Below, one piece after another: positions 24,101 through 34,000 of a DNA stretch of 64,000 nt. The DNA is from Ceratodon purpureus. Its lineage: Eukaryota > Streptophyta > Bryopsida > Pseudoditrichales > Ditrichaceae. The notes beneath the pieces were generated by a model. It did not search any database, was not told where the DNA came from, and was given only the letters and a program-made list of their open reading frames with translations. The stretch lies in NCBI GenBank assembly GCA_014871385.1, contig CM026423.1, positions 359,475 to 423,474 on the forward strand, written 5' to 3'. Position 1 is the stretch's first letter. Each line of letters opens with the position of its first letter. The position numbers were made by a program, and so were the translations under genes.

Positions 24101-24809
24101 CTATAGGAAAGACAGAATAGAGACTCATCAGTTCTTTTTCTGCAACGACGACATTGACAGGTGCGTAAAGGGTAGCAAACGGAAGTGGGTATTATCAGTG
24201 CCTAAGGTACCTGAGGTGTGGCCCGTGAAGCTTGGCACGAAGTTAACGAAGAAAGAAATCCTGTCTCTAGAGAGTGCCGGCTTCAGACTCCCACAGCAGA
24301 AGGAGATGTCGCCGAGAAGACTCTTTCAAGACCGGGCAGCGCCAGTGGACTTATCTGCCTACCCTACGCCGGCTTATCCGGATGAGTTCCCTACCCGGCG
24401 ATTAGGAAAGCTCATTCGACGGAACAAGAAGGCCCCGTCAACAAAGCATAGCAATAATGGTGCCTTTGCCTTGTCGTTGAACGCGAAGGTGAGCAAGTTG
24501 TGCATGCTGCCAGCCCCAGCCCTGGGATGCATCGTCACATTGGACTCCGGGAAGGTTCCGAAGGTACAGCAGTATTACTTGACCATTTCGCAACACCCTT
24601 CCTGCACGTGCCCAAATTTCAAGGAGATGGCAATGCAGGCACTTGGGAAGCGGGGTCAATGGGCTAACTGTAAGCATCTGTACTATGTCTTCACTGTAGT
24701 TTGCGGTCTTGAATCAGAGTCGGAAACATTCATTCATGCACCTAGTTTTAGCTTCAACGAAGTGAAGCGAGTCCTGGAGAGTGGCCTTCTCAAGTACTTG
24801 GACAACTAG
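21159..24809 (+). CDS. MULE-like transposase with SWIM zinc finger
   Basis: Two exons, 21159-23252 and 23358-24809, join in phase 0 across a 105-base GT-AG intron. An upstream acceptor (tgctcag) just before the ATG suggests another 5' exon. Order: acidic N-terminus; a GCM/FLYWCH-like finger with LRCDNSKCEFLTR and later C-x2-C pairs; the catalytic region; a low-complexity linker; a C-terminal SWIM finger (CTCPNF, then CKHLYYVF). In the catalytic region, WIMFDHVRRV supplies a first Asp, FMADGAQANWNAVR a second, CLFHWRQSLEQH matches the C-x2-H seen in MULE transposases, and NLAESIHN may hold the Glu. I recall many similar uncharacterised proteins in mosses and lycophytes. It probably moves element A by cut-and-paste DNA transposition. 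Confidence 0.8.
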
Positions 24810-25030
24810 TGATATCTGATTTGTTGTTTGTACATGTGTCGCCTGAAATCATTTCAATGGTGAAGTAGTGAGACTAAAAGGGCCACTACCAAAAAATTGG
24901 AGTAGCACTAGATTCCATTTCTCCAACTTCGTGTGAATTTCGCTCTGAATATATATAAGCACTATAAAGAACTGTTTAGAGAGCAATGTAAGGAACTATT
25001 TAATTCCTAGAGAGGTCTGGATAATCCGAT

Positions 25031-25340
25031 TTAAGAGGGAGTCACCCAAGTGTGTTCGGGCCCGAACAAACCTTTTTCAGGGATTAGGAGGGAGTCACCT
25101 AAGTGTGTTCGGGCCCAAACAAACCTTTTTCAGGGATTAGGAGGGAGTCACCTAAGTGTGTTCGGGCCCGAACAAACCTTTTTCAGGGTTTAGGAGGGAG
25201 TCACCCAAGTGTGTTCGGGCCCGAACAAACCTTTTTCAGGGATTAGGAGGGAGTCACCCAAGTGTGTTCGGGCCCGAACAAACCATTTTCAGGGTTTCGG
25301 ATGGAGCCATACAGTAAGCGCGCCCGGACTCGAACAAACC
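25031..25340 (+). repeat. Tandem repeat, unit about 59 bp, five copies, palindromic core
   Basis: Each unit has gagggagtcacccaagtgtg followed by the perfect palindrome GTTCGGGCCCGAAC and then aaacctttttcaggg. The last copy is diverged. It starts about 220 bases after the transposase stop, so it may serve as subterminal protein-binding sites of element A. Confidence 0.85.
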
Positions 25341-25614
25341 TTTTTACAGACTCCGTAAACCTATTGCACTCTCAGTCAAAGGGAGCCTAGGAGGTACAAT
25401 AATGACCAGGGTAGAAGCCTTTGACCATATCACACCGACCACGAGGTTAATGCACGACCATGGAGACCCTAAACCGTTTTCAATTCACGGTCCGCTACAG
25501 TGATCTATATCCTCGTCGGAACCGCTCTTTCTATCATCGATTGCTGTACGTGTGAACGAGTGTATGCTATGTTGCATATGCATGTTCTAATCACTTTCCT
25601 TTTGTGCACAGCAG

Positions 25615-26486
25615 TCAGAATTCATCGTGTTCCAGTTCTTGACACTTGCTTCGATTTTCATCATCCGCATAGGACGTTGGATGACGGTCCTCCACATCCA
25701 CTGCTGGCAAACGACGTCTAATCCAATCAAATTGTTTTATCCAGTCAGGGCTGTTCTGATTACAGCTTCTTCTATCCCAAAAAATACCACTGTCATCTGC
25801 TTTCGAAGAGCAATCAATAGACATCAAGGGATCATCTGGGTCATCAGGAGGTATCCATAGGATCACATCCTCGCGGAATCGCCTTGTTGCAGGTAGAATG
25901 AACTTGCACATCCATTTCGTAATAACATGTGAATGTGTAGCTCTCCTTAAAATAACCGGCTGGTGTACGTTCATTCTTAGCTTGTCTCTGAAGACGGGAT
26001 GGAAATATTCTGACTCTCCTAGCACCATTTATTGGTCTGTAAACCAGCATCAATTTGTGGTCGAGGTAATTAGGTATTGAAACAAAGTAGTCCGCAATGC
26101 ATCAATCAATTCCCAGGTGTATGGATTTATTCCATAGTGGCCCTTCCTCAGAAAGTACCCTAAACCTCGAGGAGGACTGAATTGAAAGACATATACTCCA
26201 TCAGCCTGAATCTTCCAACGACACTGAGGTTCCTTGGTATGCGGCCATTCATCACAGATTGGACAGTCATCGCGCAAGTACCCTGCCAACTTGTTTCGCT
26301 TGCTCAACAGTTTTGGATGGTCCTAAACTTAGAGAGGTTCAACAGTATAGGATTGCACGCAATCCCATCTTCTTGTTTCATACGAAAATTTGCGGAATAG
26401 ATTGTTTCTTTTACATTTACTAATTTATACGTTGTCGAAGCAAAGAACCTAATAGAGCTACCAATAGAACCTAATAGAGCTACCAA
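25615..26486 (-). pseudogene. Frame-disrupted coding remnant, unknown protein
   Basis: Three minus-strand frames follow each other with good protein composition: 26,486-26,304, 26,307-26,050 (with a CPICDEWPHTKEPQC cluster) and 26,028-25,615 (with FREDVILWIPPDDPDDP). The last two overlap in sense but are out of frame near 26,030-26,055, and no GT-AG intron bridges them. This reads as a decayed gene, or one with exons I cannot place. I do not recognise the family. It lies within element A, beyond the 3' end of the transposase. Confidence 0.35.
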
Positions 26487-27022
26487 ATGTTCTGGTAAAA
26501 GAAGGATGACAATGTATTCAACTCAAATTTAAGCAGTCATTCACTTGGTTGGATGTAAGCAAAAAATGATCAGTAATTGTAGTTCGATGATTTGAATCGT
26601 CGGAGGCATGTGAGGAGTTGTCCGGTTGAAAGTATGTTGAATTATGTAAGGTCTCTTTAGCATGTTCACAAAGATACAAAGTCTACACTGTCATACAACA
26701 GTGACAATATCTGTACCTAAATCAATATCATAATTAGAACAGAAGGCCGCTTCCGTGTGACCGTCACCTCAGTACACGTCCCCAAAATAAGCCCTAGCTA
26801 AATAGTTTTTATTACACCGTCCCACGGCTGCAGGCCCGTACTGCCCACTCATCCCAACACCGAGATTTTCCACGGCCATAGATCCAGGTCCTTCAGTCAT
26901 TTCACTGAAATGGACCACGGCCATAGGTCACATTATGAACTATATTTAGAATTTTAAAAAATAAAAACATTGTTAGTCCATAAAATACCGTAATCTTACT
27001 GCTCTAAATCATATTCTCATCC

Positions 27023-27065
27023 AAATTTCCGCAAAGTTACCGCTCACCGCTCTCCGCTCACCGCT
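27023..27065 (-). repeat. Right terminal inverted repeat of element A
   Basis: The exact reverse complement of 3,590-3,632. Immediately outside is GTG, which also precedes the left copy. The stretch 26,490-27,022 inside this end has no gene; it contains a short hairpin with TTCAGT and ACTGAA arms at about 26,898. Confidence 0.75.
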
Positions 27066-27185
27066 GTGCACGCTCTAAGTAGATATCCTGTTGTACACCG
27101 CCTGACAACGTTAAAGTCGCAAGTATGGATAAAGACATTTTGGAACATGTTAGATTCGGAAGGCATAGAGAAAACAGAAGTGCCT

Positions 27186-27650
27186 CTAAGCGCGTGCGGA
27201 CTGTGCCACCCATATGTCTGGACGTGGAGCAATTTTACTGCCGTCGTAGACCCAGATCGGACTATTCCCGGGACCAGCAAGACGTTCGCGCAGGTGGCGC
27301 AACTCCTCCGTAGTGAGGCTCGCGAGTGGCAGGTTGCGGTAGCGTGCATCAGAGAAAGGAACTGCCATCGTCCAGGACGTGTTCAGGATGCCCCATGAGT
27401 AGTTGAAGCGGAATGCCTCGAATTCATCCTTTCGGACCCAGTTATCCCCCGCAACTTCGGAAAAATCTGCACGAGCCAGGCGCATGACGGCATACTCCGG
27501 ATTGGCATCCACCGTGTTCTTCCACATCTTGCAAACCGCACGAGCTCGGTCAACATCTGCGAAGGTTACAATTTCCGGTGCGACCCAGGTCTGGTCAGTG
27601 CAAAAATAGTCCCAAGGGTCAGGACCACGGGCGACTTCAGCGAGCAGCGC
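27186..27650 (-). CDS. F-box-like protein, 3' exon
   Basis: A frame of about 155 codons begins after a good acceptor (gttttgcag|GCG) at 27,650 and ends in TAG. It includes IVTFADVDRARAVCKMWKNT, which resembles the second half of an F-box motif (a hydrophobic helix, R-A-x-x-V-C-K-x-W), followed by a Trp/Tyr/Phe-rich region. F-box proteins normally bind Skp1 and recruit substrates to SCF ubiquitin ligases. The full F-box is not visible, so this is a resemblance only. The gene lies just outside element A, whose right end is 120 bases beyond its stop codon. Upstream exons are uncertain. Confidence 0.45.
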   Translation of the reverse strand, partial: ALLAEVARGPDPWDYFCTDQTWVAPEIVTFADVDRARAVCKMWKNTVDANPEYAVMRLARADFSEVAGDNWVRKDEFEAFRFNYSWGILNTSWTMAVPFSDARYRNLPLASLTTEELRHLRERLAGPGNSPIWVYDGSKIAPRPDIWVAQSARA

Positions 27651-27891
27651 CTGCAAAACTCCATGGCATGCAATGACTTCGCAAGACATTGTGTGAGTCA
27701 AAGACCGCAGTACCGAATCAAAACGAGACAAAAACAGGACCTGGTACTCAGAAGCAGAACTAGCAAGACTTAAGGCACGCAAATCAAGTAAGACTTCTGT
27801 AAACTGATAAGATAAAGAGGAAGAAGCATGAGGTTTATGCGCCACTAAGCCACTGGAGAGCTCAAGTGAAGGAGGAGGGGAGACATACCTC

Positions 27892-28372
27892 GAGGCAACC
27901 TACTCATAGACTCAATTACGCTCGGTAGGCCTGATGATTAAAATCATCGTGATTCCAGCCCTGGATGTCACGTACTCCCGTGTGCGAGGCCGTATCCTCT
28001 GATCTACAAAGTGAGGGAGCCTAGAGATGTTAATGAGGTTATCATATCGACATAATGTGATTGAACGATCATCTACTGGTTCTATCACTTGTAAAGAAAT
28101 TAGCACAGAACGTAATTATACGTACCTCAAAGAACTATCAAATCCGCACAGATTATGGTTGTAACCGGCGGCGGCCCGGTCGGGACACCATCGACATACA
28201 ATTGCACATACGGCTTGATTGAGATCCATTTTGCCCGAGCCATGCAGGTTGAGCTTGGGCCCCGGACGCACAGGTCCCCACTAGCACCGCCATCACCTAC
28301 GGCAGCGCTGCCACCGAGCACGACTTTGCCATGATCCTGATCAACCTGAGCAAAACAAAAAAATAATACCAA
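27892..28372 (-). CDS. Possible upstream exons of the F-box-like gene, unknown
   Basis: Two coding-like stretches (28,372-28,127 and 28,091-27,892) have plausible splice signals: acceptor tttacaag at 28,092 and donors TTGAG|GTACGT and CGAG|GTATGT. Each in-phase reading stops before its donor, so they do not form a clean chain. One contains a Gly-rich segment (VVLGGSAAVGDGGASGDLCV). I cannot name a domain. They may be non-coding exons, a second gene or degraded sequence. Confidence 0.25.
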
Positions 28373-28477
28373 CTTCTAGAATGCAAGAAGTACTCAGGAT
28401 GCAACTTAGACAGTGGAAGATGAGATCGAGAGTTGTGGAAGATTGCACCGATTCAGCTCATCGACCCTAAACACCAA

Positions 28478-28616
28478 GACCCGGGGTCACTGGCCTGGGC
28501 CCCCCAGGTCACTGGCCTGCGCCCCCCAGGTCACTGGGTCGGGCACCCCAAGGTCACTGGCCTGGGCACCCCCGTCACTGGATTGGGCACCCCAGGTCAC
28601 TGGATTGGAAATCCTT
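28478..28616 (+). repeat. Minisatellite with GGTCACTGG core, about five units
   Basis: Units of roughly 25-30 bases share ccccaggtcactgg with variable cctgggc or attgggc linkers. Both strands are open, which explains overlapping apparent proteins. Confidence 0.75.
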
Positions 28617-28639
28617 AGTTGTTGAGTTGAGAATCGAGA

Positions 28640-30014
28640 ATCTGAATTCATAATAGTCCTCAATTCAAATGACTTGGGGTTTTCAGTTCAAATGATTGGA
28701 ATGTTTCATATACTATAATCAATCTGAATGTATTAATTATCATGAGTTTGACTCTTTTTTGTATGGTATTCTTAGATATGTTAGATACTAGCGGGACCCG
28801 TGCCGTTGAGCACGTTGACATTAGTTTAATGTTAAGTACTTTTAAAAACTTCAAATAAAAATGAATGAAATGATAAAAATAATGTATCCAAGTGTGAACA
28901 TTGTTATCAAAATATCAAAAAATGACTTGATTAGAAATTATTAAAAAAATATCAAATGTGTTTATTTAATAAAATAAAATATACATTAAAAGCCTCAAAA
29001 ATTGTTTTTATTTTATTTCATTTTTTGACAACATTCTATTGGATCAATCATCAACATGGATATTGACCGTTGAAATGTCTCTATTCCTTTTAAAAGTGTA
29101 TCATAGTGGTCGTTTGCAGCTACACTATATAGTTGTAGTAAGCATGTAGTGTACCATCCAAAATTAAGATTCCCAGATATTGGTGGGAGAGGAAAGGTGG
29201 ACTCATTTTTTTCAGAAGTCGGGGTCCTCCAGCCATGGTTACTCACCCTTCTGATGAGCTCATTAGAATTGTGGAAACCATATACAGTACCATAACACAT
29301 CTAAATTTAATCAAAATTTTATTTAAAAGATAATTTTTTGGATATTTATTATTAAGAAGATCATTTTCACTATGTAATTTTATTTCATGAGAGCCAATTG
29401 ATTTCTTCAATAAATAAAGTAAGAAAATATACAAAAGATGCATAGAGCAATACTTTGAGCCATAAACATTGTCAAGTGAGGCCTACTTTTACCTCCGAAA
29501 ATATCCAATTAACTGTTAATGACTCTCATTTTGATCTCCAATAAACATTGGAACAAAGAGGTACTATTTCTGTTGTTCTTTCAAAGCCGAGATGGAAGCA
29601 CATTTACACCAGATTGAAAATGTGCCTTCGATCAAACACACATCCTATCAATGTTTTAAGGAGATGCTGATCCTAGAAAGGATCCGAGCTAGGACATTAC
29701 CAAAAGTTTCTCCGGCATCTCCCTGGCTTGGTGGCATGTGCCAGAGAGACTCTGAAGCTTCCTTCTTCATGGAGGCCAACCGGATCCCGTCAACAGCTTG
29801 TTGCAACAGGAAGCAAAGCCCAGGTTTAGGGAAAGACATAGTGCAGAGTGTGAAGGATGTGGTGCACATGCTACTTAAGTAATAAAAATACAAATAGAAG
29901 ATATTCATGGATGTTCTAGGACTGACATGATTTCTCCCGAACCATATAAATCACGACCTACAATCTTCATTCCAAACTTCGTTTCGCTACAAGTAGTGAA
30001 GAATTATCAAAGAC
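28640..30014. other. AT-rich spacer with one possible exon
   Basis: The spacer between elements A and B is AT-rich. On the minus strand, 29,872-29,690 encodes a short coding-like stretch (DGIRLASMKKEASESLWHMP is part of it) that might be a host exon. The complementary plus frame (29,592-29,882) is equally open, so I do not call either. Confidence 0.3.
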
Positions 30015-30018
30015 ATTA

Positions 30019-30115
30019 GGGTGAGAGTACACTACACCGGGTACACTTTGGGCAGATTTTAGAAGTACTTTTATAGTACATTTATACTAGTAGTATCTGT
30101 AGTACTTCTCTGGAT
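30019..30115 (+). repeat. Left end of element B with AGTACT motifs
   Basis: After the 20-base terminal match come agaagtactttt, tagtacattt and tagtacttc within 70 bases. The mirror arrangement is present at 58,560-58,667. The stretch 30,120-31,020 after it has GGGTTAG-like repeats and is probably the SET gene's promoter and leader. Confidence 0.6.
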
Positions 30116-31020
30116 AACCGTGGCCGTCGATTTCACCACCGCGATCCACCTGCGCCCATGCTCAGATCGACCAATCACGTTGGTCTTGACCGGTGGTCTC
30201 AGGTAACTGGATCGGGTCTCACCTGTTGTAGCCGGTAGTCATCGTCTCGCACCTCCAGATTTCTCCAGTCTCGTTGGTGTTGGTGGTGTTGGTCTAAGTT
30301 AGTCTCGGTTGTGTTTTGTGGTTCGCAATTTGGTTAAAAGTTTTGATTTTTCAAGAGGAGGGTCTTTTGTTTTGATGTTAGTTGTTATGTTGTTAGTTCA
30401 GATGGAGGGTTAGGGGGTTTTGCGAGGGATAGAGGGTTTAGGGTGTTAGAGGGTTTGAGGGTTAGAGGTTTCTGTGAGGGATAGAGGGATTGAGAGTTAG
30501 AGTTTTTGTGAGTTGCATGTGTTCTGCTTAGGGTTGGTTTTGCAATCTGCTTAGTTGTTGTGAGTTCTGGAGAGGAGAGTTATCTGTTGTGTTGTTTATT
30601 GCTGTGTTGTTAGTTCAGATGGAGGGTCAGAGGTTTTGTGAGAGATAGAGGGATCGAGGGTTAGATGGTTTGAGAATTAGAGGTTTCTGTCAGGACTGAG
30701 GGATTGAGAGTTACAGTTTTTGGGGGTTGCGTGTGTTTGTCTTAGAGTTTGGTTTCAGTTGGGATTTCACTTGTTTGTGCATCATTGTTTAATGTCTTTG
30801 TTTGTTGGAGATGTGGTTTGTTATTGGGTGCGATAGCTCAAATGGGTATTCAGAGTTTGAGGATATAGAGTTAGAGTCTTCTGTCGCAGTTTTATTGTTT
30901 TCCCTTAAGTGTTTGCGATAAGGTTTAGCTGCTCCTCTAGGGAAAGAGCTGGAATATTTGTTTAGGGTTTAGGGTTCGCATAAGTTTGGGGCGGGGATCT
31001 TGTTGTATACGTGTTTAGCA

Positions 31021-34000
31021 ATGTCGAGGAAGTCCGGGGGTTTAGAAGGGGTGATATCAACTTCGAGGGATGGAAAGAATAGGTCTAGAGGGAGTGCTGG
31101 ATCTGGGATGGGAGTGAAGGTTGTTAAGACTAAGTCAGGGGGCAGTGAAGCACCAGGGATGCCAGTGAAGGAGGAGGAGCGCTTTCTCAACATCGACGAG
31201 TTGCAGGAGTTGATAGATGGCTTGAAAACTCCTCCGGATGTGCTAACTTGGGAGGACTTTCGCGACAGGTACAATCTGGAGTGCGGGCCGAACTCAATCA
31301 ACCCCCATCGTTGTCGGAAGGATAAGGACATCAGCGACAAGACAATGCTGGAGCTTGGGTTGAAGCCGGAGGGGGTTAAGGGGCGTGGTGGATATTCGTG
31401 GTCAGAATGCAAGGTGCGGGAGATAGTGAACCGTATCAAGTATATGCATCCAATCGTGTATCAACACGGTCCTGAAGAGATACCTAGATGCGTGACCAAG
31501 CAGTTTGCTGTTGGCGTGGTCTTGAAGTACCAGAATAACTTGGTGAACTGGGCGTTGTATGGCCAAGAGACGAATAATAGCCAGCGGCGAAAATACGAAC
31601 AGGATCTCTCGAAGCTCCAATTTGCCATCAACACGGGAGCAAAAGTGACGAAGCGGACTTGGAGGAGTCTCAAGGTTGATGCTGCCGTGAAGGTGAAGTT
31701 GGAGCCGAACGTTGGAATGGAGGCTGCAACGCCCACTAAGGTATGTGCACTAAACTCTATTTTGTTTTCCTATTATGTCAGTTGTTGATGCAATGCAATT
31801 TGCTTAGGGTGTGTGATATCGGTTTATGTTATAGTAGACATTGCAATGACAATAGATTAATTTCGATTTCTAGTTTAGAAAGTTACTGAAAATTAGAACT
31901 TTGGATCTAACGAGTCAGTGTTATAGTATTCTGAGTAGGTCTATGCTTTGCATTGCATTAGCCAGATCAATTGAAATGAATTACAGTGTAGTATACATCT
32001 TTTCTGACTAAGGTTAATTTCTCGGGTTTTGGTTTCTGTCTGAATGCGACATGTATTCTAAAAGCATAGTTTTTAACTAGTAACTGTTTGTTTCTTTGAC
32101 TGTCGTTGTTGTTGTAGAGGAGGGCTATACCGCCACCTGGCAATGTGACGACCAGTAGAAGGCTCGGGGTGAAATCTGAATTCCCTAACTCCACAGTGAA
32201 GGTGGAGGATCGGGGGATAGCCTCGATGTCAAAATTGGAGTACTTCCAGACGATGCACACGGTTTTGCTAATGGAGATAGAGGGATTGAAGTTGGACGAG
32301 GAGTTGGCGAAGAAAGCTAAAGATGGAGCTGCTCAGGACCAGCGGTTGGCGCTCTTGATGGTGGAGTCATACGAGGCTAATTTGGCCTCTCTCCAAACTG
32401 CGGACGTGGCACATCCGGGAAATGAAGCGAAACGGAGTTTACTAGCCGAGCTGTTGGAGGAACAGAAGGAAGTTCTAGGAAGGAAGGAGGCAGAGGCGCT
32501 ACAGAGGGATTTAGCCGCAGCAGAGTGTCGCAGGTTGCGGGAGCAGAAGACGCGGATGTGTGAAGGGGTGAAGGTGGAGATCGATCGCATCAAATATGGG
32601 AGGCAATCTGCGAGCCTCAACCCTGTGCCTCTTGTGTACCCTGATTCGGCGTTTGGTGAAGACGAGTCTCCCGAGCGCAGGTTCTTGAAGATCACCAAGT
32701 GTGCCCTTTGCGGTTTCAACTTCCCCAAGAGTGATATAGTGATAGCAAGTTGTAAGCACATGTATCACCCTTTCTGCGCAAAGGTGACCTACGAGAACGG
32801 GTACAAGTGTGCTGCAGGTAACTGTAGTGATAAACTGGTAGACCCGGATTGGCACCGTAGTTTCGGGTGGGGAGGTCCAGGTACACTTGTTGTCGAAGAT
32901 GTTGCTGCCCAGATTACCTTTTGTGACGAGGAGGTGGCGCGGTTGCTTGCTGAACGAGCTGAACGAGCTAGGCTACGATGTCCAAACACAGGTCAGTACT
33001 ACGGTGGTTTTTATTTCAAGTGCCATCCTGCCTTGCTGTTCTGAGGTACTGCCTTAAGGTTTCTTGTTTCTAGGGGACGTATAGCTTATGGTACTGATCT
33101 TCCTTTTAGTATTAGGGATAGTACTAAAGATGTACTCGGTAGCATTTTCTAGTTTTCAAATTAAACGTAGAGTCACTAATCACAAGTACTTGTCTTGCAG
33201 AGGCTCAAGGAAGATTACATTCCCCTCTACAGTTTTTACTTTCTGTACTTGGATGCATTATTTGTTTTTTTTGTTTTCAGTACATATTGTATTATTTAGT
33301 ACTTTCATGTACATATTGCTTATTTCACAGAGTTTGTGTACATCGAATACTTTTGGTAAATACAATTGTTGACGCAGTAGTTGTGTATGCTGTACTTGAT
33401 GTATTCATGTTCAATTTCTAGAGTACTTCAGTGTAGTACTCTTTGTATGAGTGATAATCTATCTGTAATACGAAGCTTACTTACTAGTACTTGTTTCAGT
33501 TACACTAGTACTTAGGTAGCCTAAAAGTACTACGTTGGTCTAGAATAGTACATTATTGTAGGATGTATAAGCAAAGTATCGAGGGAGATGAGGCGCAGAA
33601 GTACTAATAGTAGTCTCTGCTATAGTAGATGTACTTATAGTATATTGTTGTACTTCTGATGGACTTGTTAATTCAGATTGTTTGTTTTTTGATGACAGAT
33701 TCGTCATTGAAGCCGATGTCCTGCCTTTCTCACGGGCTTGCTAGTGGTGGAGAGCAAAGCCAAGCTGTTTCTACTCGTTTCAGAGACTCGGCTGGTGGAG
33801 AAACCTTTACTAGCAGTCTACAGGTGGTCCGAGAGTAGGATGGAGGTAAGATGGTGGTGGACAGTCCTGTGAAAATTAATCTGACAACCACAAGGTCTGG
33901 ATGCTCAATTGGGAGATCTGAGGGACGGAAATCAGGAGCACGAGCTCAACTACCTCCGGAGAAGGTTTTTGAGTGCCTTGAGAAAGACTCGCGGGGGAAA

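Larger units (their letters stand above)
3590..27065. mobile_element. Candidate giant DNA transposon A (23.5 kb), MULE-like
   Basis: Two perfect 43-bp inverted copies, beginning AGCGGTGAGCGGAGAGCGGT, lie at 3,590-3,632 and 27,023-27,065. Between them are a MULE-like transposase on the plus strand and a ParB-like/DNA methyltransferase gene on the minus strand, transcribed away from each other from about 19,850-20,250. The left end has one extra 7-bp AGCGGTG unit outside the match. A 3-bp GTG is present on both flanks, but I find no convincing 8-11 bp duplication of the kind MULEs make. The ends could therefore belong to one element or to two related ones. Assigning both genes to the element is inference from position. 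Confidence 0.6.

Noticed and set aside
33821..33838. A 15-base intron removing the TAG in the SET gene
   Set aside because: GT and AG are present, but introns this short are not known in plants; the others here are about 49 bases or longer.
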